In this document: positions 1 through 6,969 of the stretch, piece after piece
Position numbering within the stretch: the stretch's first letter is position 1
Layout: every line of letters starts with the position of its first letter
Source of the DNA: Bacteroidota bacterium
Lineage (GTDB): Bacteria > Bacteroidota > Ignavibacteria > UBA10030 > UBA8401
Reading direction: 5' to 3'
NCBI GenBank assembly: GCA_030824175.1
Contig: JAVBYH010000405.1
Span: 1-21,495, forward strand
DNA length: 21,495 bases
The notes under the pieces: generated by a model
What the model was told of the DNA's origin: nothing
Databases searched by the model: none
What the model saw: the letters and a program-made list of their open reading frames with translations, nothing else
Program-made: the position numbers and the translations under genes

Positions 1-1688
1 TACGTGTTCATTGCCGATCCGATCCTGCGGTCGTTCGCTCCGAACGCACGGATGTACCACTCCCCGTCCCAGCAATGCTCGTCGATGCCCCGCGCGATCG
101 TGTCGCGCAGCTCCTCGATGTCCGCACGCGGGATGTGTCTGTTCTCCAGGAGTTCCAGGAGACTGTTGAGCATGGCCACGTAGAACATCCCGCCCCAGAC
201 GCTCTCACCGCCGTCGGCGCCGCCGATGTAGTCGAGCGTGTCGTTCCAATCGCCCCTGCCGAACACGGGGAGGCTGTGTTTGGCAAGGTTGTGTCGCACG
301 AATGTCACAACGGCGAAGAGATGGTCGAGGATCGACCCGTCCTTCCCGTCGACAAACGGAGCCTCGGCATCGAGGATTGTGAAATCGCCCGTCTCCTTCA
401 CATAGGCGGTGACGGCGAGGATGAACCAGAGGGGGTCGTCGCAGTGTTTCGTCAGCTCTCCGTTGCCCTCGTTATAGAAGTGGTGGTACACCCTGCCGTC
501 GGTGAACATCTGGCGCGCAAGGAAGAGGATGCGTTCGTACGCCTTCCGGGGCTGCGCGATGGTGACGGCGATGACATCCTGCGAGGTGTCGCGGAAGCCG
601 AAGCCGCGGCTGATGCCCCAGTAGTAGTAGCTGGCGACCCGTCCGACATCGAACGCGACGCGCGCCTGGTACTGGATCCAATAATTCATGAATGTGTCTG
701 TCATCGCATCGGGCGTGTGCGACGATGTCTGGCTGAAGAACCCGTTCCATTTCGCGCGGACCTCCTGCAGGGCGGTCTCGACGGAGTGCGCGTCCCTGTA
801 CAGGAGCGGCACTGTGTGCTTCTTCGCCTCGAAGTCCGCCTTCGGTATCACGCCGAGGGAGAAGACGACATCCTTCGACTCGCCGGGCTCGAGCACGATA
901 TCGATCTGAAGCGCGCCGATCGCGTTGCCGAAGTCGGTGTCCATGCTCGAGAGACGGCCCGTCTCGATCGCCTCGGGATTCGTTTCATTCCGATAGAGGC
1001 CGATGAAGCGCTCGCGCACGGTCTCGTATGCGGCCGCCGGATGGTTCACGGTGAAGAACGCATACTGGTCCCATTCCTTGTTCTCCTGCTGCTGCGTGCC
1101 GCCCGTCTGCGTGACCCAGTAGGTCTTCGTGGCGAAGATCGCGTTCGCCTTCGCGTCGAAGTGGACGCGGTTGAAATGCTGATCGTCGCACTGGTTGATG
1201 ATGTCCACGAGTCCGTGGCCAAGGGCGAATTCGACGTATCCGAAGAGGGAGAGCCGGCGCGTGCGCGTGGAGGTGTTTCTGATCGCCGCCTTCCAGAGTT
1301 CCCGGGGTTCCGAGCGGGGTACGAAATACGTGACGGAGGATGTGATGCCGTTGATGTCGCTCTCGATACGCGTGTAGCCGAACCCGTGCGCGACCCTGTA
1401 CGCGGCCGGATTCCCGCCGACCGGCTGCCACGAGAGGCTCCAGAGGTCCGATGTGTCCCTATCTTTTACGTATATATATTTTCCCGGCCTGTCCGGTGGC
1501 ACGTCGTTGATGCGATAGCGCGTGATCCGGCCGTGCAATGGGTTTTTATAATAGCTGATGCCGCCTGCGTTATTGGATATTGTAGCGAAGTATGTGTCGT
1601 TATAAATATAATTGATCCAGGGTGTCGGCGTCCTGACATTGGTGATGATATATTCCCTGTTGTCCTCGGAAAAATGTCCGTAATTCAT
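1..1688 (-). CDS. GH94 family beta-glycoside phosphorylase, C-terminus cut by window edge
   Basis: Translating the minus strand gives an uninterrupted 562-codon frame that runs off the left edge. The N-terminus (MNYGHFSEDNREYIITN, then PWINYI, NNAGG and RITRYRINDVPPD) follows the opening of cellobiose-phosphorylase-type GH94 enzymes. FGRGDWNDTLD near residue 478 matches the family motif that carries the general-acid Asp, here D483, and DGEWYIRAF follows near residue 540. GH94 enzymes cleave a beta-linked disaccharide or oligosaccharide with phosphate, giving a sugar 1-phosphate. There is no signal peptide, so it should act in the cytoplasm. Family members are about 800 residues long, so roughly 240 are missing. 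The start at 1688 is chosen by alignment to the family; an in-frame ATG at 1733 would add 15 unaligned residues. Neither start has a clear Shine-Dalgarno sequence. The preferred acceptor sugar cannot be read from the sequence. Confidence 0.9.
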   Translation of the reverse strand, partial: MNYGHFSEDNREYIITNVRTPTPWINYIYNDTYFATISNNAGGISYYKNPLHGRITRYRINDVPPDRPGKYIYVKDRDTSDLWSLSWQPVGGNPAAYRVAHGFGYTRIESDINGITSSVTYFVPRSEPRELWKAAIRNTSTRTRRLSLFGYVEFALGHGLVDIINQCDDQHFNRVHFDAKANAIFATKTYWVTQTGGTQQQENKEWDQYAFFTVNHPAAAYETVRERFIGLYRNETNPEAIETGRLSSMDTDFGNAIGALQIDIVLEPGESKDVVFSLGVIPKADFEAKKHTVPLLYRDAHSVETALQEVRAKWNGFFSQTSSHTPDAMTDTFMNYWIQYQARVAFDVGRVASYYYWGISRGFGFRDTSQDVIAVTIAQPRKAYERILFLARQMFTDGRVYHHFYNEGNGELTKHCDDPLWFILAVTAYVKETGDFTILDAEAPFVDGKDGSILDHLFAVVTFVRHNLAKHSLPVFGRGDWNDTLDYIGGADGGESVWGGMFYVAMLNSLLELLENRHIPRADIEELRDTIARGIDEHCWDGEWYIRAFGANDRRIGSAMNT

Positions 1689-1750
1689 AGATAATCCGTC
1701 ATCCGCAGCAATATGGTCTTCCGATACAAACATCCCGCAGCCCGTAAAAC

Positions 1751-1786
1751 CAGTCAGCCGGTATTGGTGGTAATACCGGCTGACTG
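1751..1786 (-). terminator. Intrinsic-terminator-like hairpin after the beta-helix gene
   Basis: A perfect 15-bp inverted repeat (arms 1751-1765 and 1772-1786, 6-nt loop) lies 40 bases past the stop of the beta-helix gene. On the minus strand it is followed by GTTTTA, a short U tract. It would end the receptor/beta-helix transcript and separate it from the GH94 gene, which would then need its own promoter or read-through. Confidence 0.75.
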
Positions 1787-1826
1787 TATTTCCGTTATTG
1801 CATCATACGTGTCCGCAGGGCGGATG

Positions 1827-3560
1827 TTACTTCATGAGTGTCATTTTCTTTGTCTCGACGAAGCTGCCCGAACGGAGCGTGTAGAAATACACGCCGCTGG
1901 ACATGACCGATGCATCGAAATCGACTTCATGATTGCCGGCGGCGATCACACCGTTCACCAATGTCGCGACTTCCTGGCCGATGATGTTGTACACTTTCAG
2001 TGTCGTCATCGAAGCGGCGGACAGTTTGAATTTGATCGTCGTGTTCGGGTTGAACGGATTCGGATAATTCTGCGACAACGAGAACTCCTCGGGTGTCACA
2101 CCGCCGCTGTTGCGGACGCTTGTTGCCATGCCGAACCAGTTCAGATCGCCCAGCGGCTTGCCGTCCGTGCCTGCAGTCTTAAACGCTGCATTTGCATAGG
2201 CAAGGTTTTCCGGCAGCGGCCACGTCGGCGGGAAGTTCAGCTTATAATCCCAACGATTGTCCAGCTGGCGTGTCGCGATACGCTTCACATAGGCGACGAG
2301 CGAGTCTGCATGACCAACGACGCCGGCATCGGTGAATTGGGGATCGGTGTTGAAATTGTTGGAGATGTTGACCTTCGATGAATAATCCCATGATTGCGGA
2401 TTCTTGAGCGAGTCATACACTTCGAGACCCAAGTCGTTGATCCAGCGCGGCATCGACAGCTTGCGCTTCAGATACTGTTTCGGACCGGTGATGACCTCGA
2501 CGCTGTCGTAGACCGTGACGGTGTCGTTCCACTTAGTATAGAAACCGGTGATCTTCGAATCCCAGAAGTATCCGTTGTTCTGTGCAAGATAGGTCCTGTT
2601 CGAGGGAACGTACGGTGCGCCGAGATCAGTATAGTGAATCTCCGGTCCCGTCGTCGCATACCCTTTGTATGTCATCTGTTTGCGAAGCTGCAGGATGCCC
2701 GAGGACGCCGTATCGGGATAGTTCAGGAACGAACCGCCGATCACCTGTTCCGGATCGCCGCCCCATGCGTGCATGTCATAGAAGAGGTTGTTCTTGATGT
2801 GCAAATTGTTGCCCGTTCTGATGAGGAACGGATTGACGGCGCCGTACACCACGGTATTGTGTTCGAACAAGGAGTACGGGCTCACGCCGCGAACGGACCA
2901 GAGGTACGCATTGGTGGCGAAGAACGTGTTATTGCGGAAGATCGTCGTGTCCGTATGGCTATTGTTGTCGGTCATGAACGGCTGGCCGCCGAAATACGAG
3001 CTCGAGTGAAGGATGTTCCTGAAATGGCAATTCTCCACTTTCAGCTTGTAAAATCTGCCGCCTTCGGCGCGAATACACGCCTCGGTCCATCCGTCGAAGA
3101 CGACCTTGTTCAGCTTCAGCGAAATCGAGTCGGCGCCGATCCACATGCCGCGGCTCCAGCCGAGTGTCTTTTTGGCGGACGTCATGGACAGCAGATACAT
3201 GTCGCTTACCTCGATCTTGATTCCCTTCTTGATGAACTTGAAGAACCATTCTTCCGATGAACCGTCTGCGCGTGTGGCAGGTGCGAGGATCGGGGGACGG
3301 GCAGCTGTTCCACGTGCGATGAACTTGGCCGAATGGGTGATTTCAAATGCAGTCTCGATGTAGTAGATTGCGCCGCGGTCCAGCACATACACGCGGGGCG
3401 CGGTGACCGACGTATCGGCATTGATGATCTTGCTGATGTTCAACGACTGCGCACCCGGAATAAAGACTGTATCGGTTGTAGACTGAGCCGATACGGTGCT
3501 TGGGTTGGCGGCGAACAACGCCAGTCCCACAAACAAAATAATGTATAGCGATCTCTTCAT
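1827..3560 (-). CDS. Secreted right-handed beta-helix protein with type IX secretion (Por) C-terminal tail
   Basis: The product is 577 residues. A signal peptide (MKRSLYIILFVGLALF to about residue 25, ending VSAQ) is followed by a middle region (about 60-450) rich in short beta-strand turns with Asn ladders, such as NCHFRNI, NNTFF, NTVVYG and NNLFYD, typical of parallel beta-helix (pectate-lyase-like) proteins. Residues 491-577 are a T9SS type A sorting domain: LSQNYPNPFNPNT, a VYNIIGQEV strand, SSGVYFYTL and a final KKMTLMK. The protein should therefore reach the cell surface through the type IX system. The open frame reaches upstream into the receptor gene, but the start at 3560 has a signal peptide and GGAGG five bases before it. 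It lies 121 bp after the TonB receptor, where Sus-type loci carry susD. Beta-helix folds occur in lyases and in binding proteins; I see no catalytic set that would decide between them. Confidence 0.85.
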   Translation of the reverse strand: MKRSLYIILFVGLALFAANPSTVSAQSTTDTVFIPGAQSLNISKIINADTSVTAPRVYVLDRGAIYYIETAFEITHSAKFIARGTAARPPILAPATRADGSSEEWFFKFIKKGIKIEVSDMYLLSMTSAKKTLGWSRGMWIGADSISLKLNKVVFDGWTEACIRAEGGRFYKLKVENCHFRNILHSSSYFGGQPFMTDNNSHTDTTIFRNNTFFATNAYLWSVRGVSPYSLFEHNTVVYGAVNPFLIRTGNNLHIKNNLFYDMHAWGGDPEQVIGGSFLNYPDTASSGILQLRKQMTYKGYATTGPEIHYTDLGAPYVPSNRTYLAQNNGYFWDSKITGFYTKWNDTVTVYDSVEVITGPKQYLKRKLSMPRWINDLGLEVYDSLKNPQSWDYSSKVNISNNFNTDPQFTDAGVVGHADSLVAYVKRIATRQLDNRWDYKLNFPPTWPLPENLAYANAAFKTAGTDGKPLGDLNWFGMATSVRNSGGVTPEEFSLSQNYPNPFNPNTTIKFKLSAASMTTLKVYNIIGQEVATLVNGVIAAGNHEVDFDASVMSSGVYFYTLRSGSFVETKKMTLMK

Positions 3561-3565
3561 CTGAG

Positions 3566-3570
3566 CCTCC
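3566..3570 (-). promoter_or_regulatory. Ribosome binding site deciding the beta-helix gene start
   Basis: GGAGG sits five bases upstream of the ATG at 3560. It favours this start over the longer open frame, whose 49 extra residues would have no signal-peptide character and would overlap the receptor gene. Confidence 0.75.
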
Positions 3571-3592
3571 GTTAGATCTATGAAATAGGAAC

Positions 3593-3654
3593 GTTTATTT
3601 AAACACGACGTGTAACGATGCTGCCGAGTAACGTGAAGCGGACCTCCTTTCACG
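3593..3654. promoter_or_regulatory. Leader with stacked inverted repeats between receptor and beta-helix genes
   Basis: Within the 121-bp gap there are three small symmetric elements: GTTTATTTAAAC (3593-3604), ACACGACGTGT (3603-3613), and a 6-bp stem CGTGAA/TTCACG (3632-3637 with 3649-3654). On the minus strand the loop of the third holds AAAGGAGGTCC, a strong ribosome-binding-like sequence without a convincing reading frame after it. This could be an RNA processing or attenuation site that sets the receptor to beta-helix ratio, or an operator. None has a U tract, so a simple terminator is unlikely. Confidence 0.3.
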
Positions 3655-3681
3655 GTTTTGTAATAAGGAAACAAGCAGTTA

Positions 3682-6657
3682 TTATAATTTGACACGCAAT
3701 CCGACATCCGCCGTCATGCCATACCGCTGCTGCGACGTGATGAAGCTCGTGCTCTGGTTGATATCGACATCGTCCTCACCGGTGATGTTGTTGAGATTCA
3801 CAAAGAGCTGAATACCATACCACGGCAGTTCCTGTTTCGCCGAGAGGTCGTACCGCACATATTTATCGGAATTCACGCGGTTTTGAACCCAGAAATCCGG
3901 TCGTTGGAAGACGTTGTCCTTGTAGAGCATGGAGACGCGCACCGAGAATCCCGCGTAGTCATAGCCCAGCGAGACATTGATCACATCATTCGGCTGGTTC
4001 AGCAAACGCGTTGTATAGAGCGTGTCGACGGAATACGTCTGCTGGATGAAGTTGGAGTCCAGGAAGGAACCGATGTACGTTTTGGGGTATTTCGCCTCCG
4101 AAAAAATATGCGTGTAGTTGATATTGAGCACGAGGCCGGTCAGGGCTCCGGGCAGATACCAGAAATTCGTCTGCCATTCCGTTTCAATACCGATGACGTC
4201 GATGTCAATGGGGTTGTTGATGTATGTGTTGAGGGCCCGGAGTTCCGTCCCGACTTTCACCTGGTCTTTCAGCTCAGGATAGGCGCTGAAATCATTCGGA
4301 TATAATTTGACGGGGAAGATCAAATCCGTGATGCGTTTCTTGAACCCGCCGACGGTGAACAATCCCACCTCGTTGGAATAGACGGACATGACAACGTCAA
4401 AATTCTGGGAGCGTGCGGGCTTCAGATCGGTATTATTATACAGGACGAAATTGGTCCCGATAAGGTACATCGGAATGATTGTATTGTAATCGGGATAGTT
4501 GATCGTGTTCGTATAGGCGAAATGGAATCGCAACCATTCCATCGGCTTGTATTGCATATGCACCATGGGCAGCAGGTAGCCGTGTGTCTTGCTCGATGTC
4601 GTCTCGGCGGAATCCAATCCCCCTCCTCCGATTTGTTTCGCCCGCAATGCCGTATACGATGTCGTCAGGCTCTGGTAACGAGCGCCGGGCAGGAGTGTCA
4701 GCGCCTCGCCGTAATTAAACGAGAGCATGGCATAGCCGGCGGATCGTTTTTCGTTGCCCCGGTAATCGTACAGGCGTGAACCGAGCACCTGCGGCTTGTA
4801 TCCGCCGCCGTTGCCGGCACCTGGATTTCCCTTCGCGACCTCGATGACCTTCAGCATGAGGTCCACATTCATCGGCTGACCGAGTGTGTACTTGCCCTTG
4901 AGGAAGTCGCCGAAGCTGTAGTCGGGATCGGCGAAGTCCGTAAATGTGATATTCGTACCGTCCGCGGTGAACTGGGGGAAGGCCCGCGAAATGGCTCCCG
5001 TGACCTGCCCGCCGTCATCATAGAACACGGAGCCGCTGGCCTGGTTGTAATCGTACTCTCGGGTCCGATAATTGAACGAACCGCCCATCTTTATTTTTGT
5101 GGAAAAGTAATCCGAGAGCATTAGATCTTTGCCGATATCAAGGGCGGCGTTGTAGGTTCGATCCTTCGATTTGACGTCGATGTTGGAGATATCGAAAAAC
5201 ACGGCAGTGAGCGGTGTATGTGTGACCTTGGAATCGACGACATCCGATGGCGCATATTTCAATGCTGAAAACTGATTGATGAATCCGGCATCGTCCTGCC
5301 AGAATTGGAAATTCACATCATCGGGACTCTTGCTTCCCGAGTAGGAATGTGAAAGCTTCAGATCGATGCCGAAACCCTCGATCTCCTGCTTGAGACTGAG
5401 GAGATTGCTATACACGTCAAGGGTATTGTTCGAATTCGTCGCTCTATAGAAGAGATCATTGGCCTGCAATCTGATGTCTTCATTTCTGTTGATCGTTCTC
5501 GTATCACTCCGTGTATAAAAGTTCATGAAGCCGATGTTGCCTGTCTCGTACACGTAATCGAGCACGAGCGTTCCGCCATAACGTCTGCGGTCCCTGAAGA
5601 CATCGGCAAGATTGAGCGTTTTGAACACCGGGGGATCGACGCTCGCGACATCGATAACACCGTCGTATGTGTAATCTGCCTTCAGCTCATTGGAACTGAG
5701 ATTCTTCTTTTCGATGCTTCCCTGCGCAAACACGCCGAAGCTGTTTTCCAAGAAGCGCTGTTCGAGCGACGCGACGAATTTGTAATCGTTCGCCGTGCTC
5801 TTCAGATTGTTGTGGTTCCCCTGGGCAAGGAGGTCAATTTGCGGGACTTCATATCCTGTTTTTTGAGCCTTCCGCATGGAAAAGTTGACGACGCCGCCGA
5901 ATACCGTCGCATCCATATCCGGTGTGATCGCCTTAATGACTTCAATGCCTCCCAGCATGTTGGAAGAGATCATGCTCAGGTCGGCACCGCGATCGCCGGA
6001 GAGGGAGACTTCTTCATTGTCCTTAAATTGCGTTCTGTGTTGATCGGGATCGCTGGATGTGGAATTCGCCGGAAGCTCGACGCCGTCGATCGTGATGCGG
6101 TTGTACTGGGGCGACAGGCCGCGCACGACGACCTTCGATCCCTCGCCGCCCGTTCTGATGAGCGAGACGCCGGGGAGCCTGCTCACCGATTCGGCCGCGT
6201 TGACATCGGGCAACTCCTGAATCTTCGCCGAGGAGACGACATTCTTGATCGTGCTCGAGGCGAGCTGCTCGTTGATCGCCTGATTCTGTCCCTGCGCCTG
6301 GGCGGTGACGACGACGACTTCGCCCTCGATGCTCGCCGGTTCCATGGTAATGGCGAGTGTCGTTGGCTTGCCGTCAGCGACAACGACATTCAATTCTTTT
6401 GTCTTGTAGCCGATGAAGCCGACGCGTACGCGGTAGTTGCCCGGAGGCACGTTCGAAATCGTATAGTTGCCCGAGATGTCCGAGGCGGTGCCGAGACTTG
6501 TACCTTTCAGTGTCACATTGGCGAAGGGAAGAGGTTCCTTCGTCTGGCTGTCCTTGACAGTGCCCTTGATGGAACCGTTTGTCGCCGCGGACAGGGATGT
6601 ACTCGCGACTAAAAGCAGCAGAATACATATGTGGGAAAGAGTAGATCGAACGGTCAT
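3682..6657 (-). CDS. TonB-dependent outer-membrane receptor with N-terminal carboxypeptidase-regulatory-like domain
   Basis: The product is 991 residues and should import a ligand across the outer membrane using TonB energy. Residues 1-25 form a signal peptide (ICILLLLVASTSLSAA). Residues about 28-115 are a CarboxypepD-reg-like beta-sandwich (GSIKGTVKDSQTKEPLPFAN, then GNYTISNVPPGNYRV and GFIGYKTKEL). A possible TonB box, EVVVVTAQ, follows. The plug (about 130-265) includes LPDVNAAESVSRLPGVSLIR, VVVRGLSPQYNRITIDGVEL and GGIEVIKAITPDMDA. The rest is a beta-barrel. The ITPDMDA/GG.V motif is characteristic of the TonB receptor type common in Xanthomonas and Caulobacter carbohydrate loci, and I do not see the GYGTQ-type signature of SusC/RagA. 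GAGGAA lies three bases before the ATG. No susD follows. Given the neighbours the ligand is probably an oligosaccharide, but this is inference. Confidence 0.93.
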   Translation of the reverse strand: MTVRSTLSHICILLLLVASTSLSAATNGSIKGTVKDSQTKEPLPFANVTLKGTSLGTASDISGNYTISNVPPGNYRVRVGFIGYKTKELNVVVADGKPTTLAITMEPASIEGEVVVVTAQAQGQNQAINEQLASSTIKNVVSSAKIQELPDVNAAESVSRLPGVSLIRTGGEGSKVVVRGLSPQYNRITIDGVELPANSTSSDPDQHRTQFKDNEEVSLSGDRGADLSMISSNMLGGIEVIKAITPDMDATVFGGVVNFSMRKAQKTGYEVPQIDLLAQGNHNNLKSTANDYKFVASLEQRFLENSFGVFAQGSIEKKNLSSNELKADYTYDGVIDVASVDPPVFKTLNLADVFRDRRRYGGTLVLDYVYETGNIGFMNFYTRSDTRTINRNEDIRLQANDLFYRATNSNNTLDVYSNLLSLKQEIEGFGIDLKLSHSYSGSKSPDDVNFQFWQDDAGFINQFSALKYAPSDVVDSKVTHTPLTAVFFDISNIDVKSKDRTYNAALDIGKDLMLSDYFSTKIKMGGSFNYRTREYDYNQASGSVFYDDGGQVTGAISRAFPQFTADGTNITFTDFADPDYSFGDFLKGKYTLGQPMNVDLMLKVIEVAKGNPGAGNGGGYKPQVLGSRLYDYRGNEKRSAGYAMLSFNYGEALTLLPGARYQSLTTSYTALRAKQIGGGGLDSAETTSSKTHGYLLPMVHMQYKPMEWLRFHFAYTNTINYPDYNTIIPMYLIGTNFVLYNNTDLKPARSQNFDVVMSVYSNEVGLFTVGGFKKRITDLIFPVKLYPNDFSAYPELKDQVKVGTELRALNTYINNPIDIDVIGIETEWQTNFWYLPGALTGLVLNINYTHIFSEAKYPKTYIGSFLDSNFIQQTYSVDTLYTTRLLNQPNDVINVSLGYDYAGFSVRVSMLYKDNVFQRPDFWVQNRVNSDKYVRYDLSAKQELPWYGIQLFVNLNNITGEDDVDINQSTSFITSQQRYGMTADVGLRVKL

Positions 6658-6733
6658 GTGTTCCTCATGCTTTGTGGTTTACAGGCTTGGGTGAACCCGA
6701 AAACCTATGTAAAAATGAATATTGAGCTGTGAC

Positions 6734-6761
6734 GGTATATTCAGTCGTTTATTTTCATCAA
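6734..6761 (-). promoter_or_regulatory. Candidate promoter of the receptor gene
   Basis: On the minus strand TTGATG (6761-6756) and TATACC (6739-6734) are spaced by 16 bases, about 77 bases before the receptor ATG. The -35-like element lies inside the inverted repeat at 6747-6769. The match is moderate and the group's promoters vary, so this is tentative. Confidence 0.3.
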
Positions 6762-6769
6762 AAATAAAC
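6747..6769. promoter_or_regulatory. 9-bp inverted repeat, possible operator
   Basis: GTTTATTTT (6747-6755) and its exact complement AAAATAAAC (6761-6769) flank a 5-base centre. The site overlaps the candidate -35 of the receptor gene. A/T-rich palindromes with TTATTT-type half sites are known for ROK repressors such as NagC and Mlc, and a ROK gene lies in this locus. There is no U tract after it in either direction to suggest a terminator. Confidence 0.45.
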
Positions 6770-6851
6770 TAACGGGATTTAAAAAGCAATACCCTTTGAA
6801 AATTTATTTTACAACCATTTTTCCGTTCATCTTGCGCGTATTTATTTTATA

Positions 6852-6884
6852 TTTGAATTAACTAACTATTTTTTCGTATATTAC
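6852..6884 (+). promoter_or_regulatory. Candidate promoter of the symporter gene
   Basis: TTTG (6852-6855) is followed after 21 bases by TATATTAC (6877-6884), near the Bacteroidota pattern TTTG/TAnnTTTG. Read as a sigma-70 promoter it is TTGAAT, 18 bases, TATATT. It lies about 85 bases before the chosen symporter start and downstream of the inverted repeat. Confidence 0.45.
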
Positions 6885-6960
6885 GCCGACCGGAAATTTG
6901 CCTTTTCATCTATCGATGTCGTCATTATATTTAAACAAATCCCCCACCAACATCGTTTCA

Positions 6961-6965
6961 AGGAG
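6961..6965 (+). promoter_or_regulatory. Ribosome binding site deciding the symporter start
   Basis: AGGAG lies four bases before the ATG at 6970. The open frame extends back to a TTG at 6898, but the extra 24 residues are not part of the transporter family and have no such site. Confidence 0.75.
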
Positions 6966-6969
6966 TAGT

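Larger units (their letters stand above)
6658..6969. promoter_or_regulatory. AT-rich divergent control region between receptor and symporter
   Basis: This 312-bp non-coding stretch separates the two outward-facing genes and is much richer in A/T than its flanks. It contains a 9-bp inverted repeat (6747-6769), three copies of TTTATTTT (6748-6755, 6803-6810, 6841-6848), and candidate promoters for both directions. It is the likely place where both the receptor operon and the symporter are controlled. No small gene or structured RNA was recognised in it. Confidence 0.7.

Noticed and set aside
75..1694. A 539-codon plus-strand open frame at the left edge
   Set aside because: The minus strand encodes a clear GH94 enzyme over the same bases. 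The plus frame shows no family motif or ribosome site.
3561..3707. N-terminal extension of the beta-helix frame into the receptor gene
   Set aside because: The extra residues contain no signal peptide and overlap the receptor's end. The ATG at 3560 has both a signal peptide and GGAGG.
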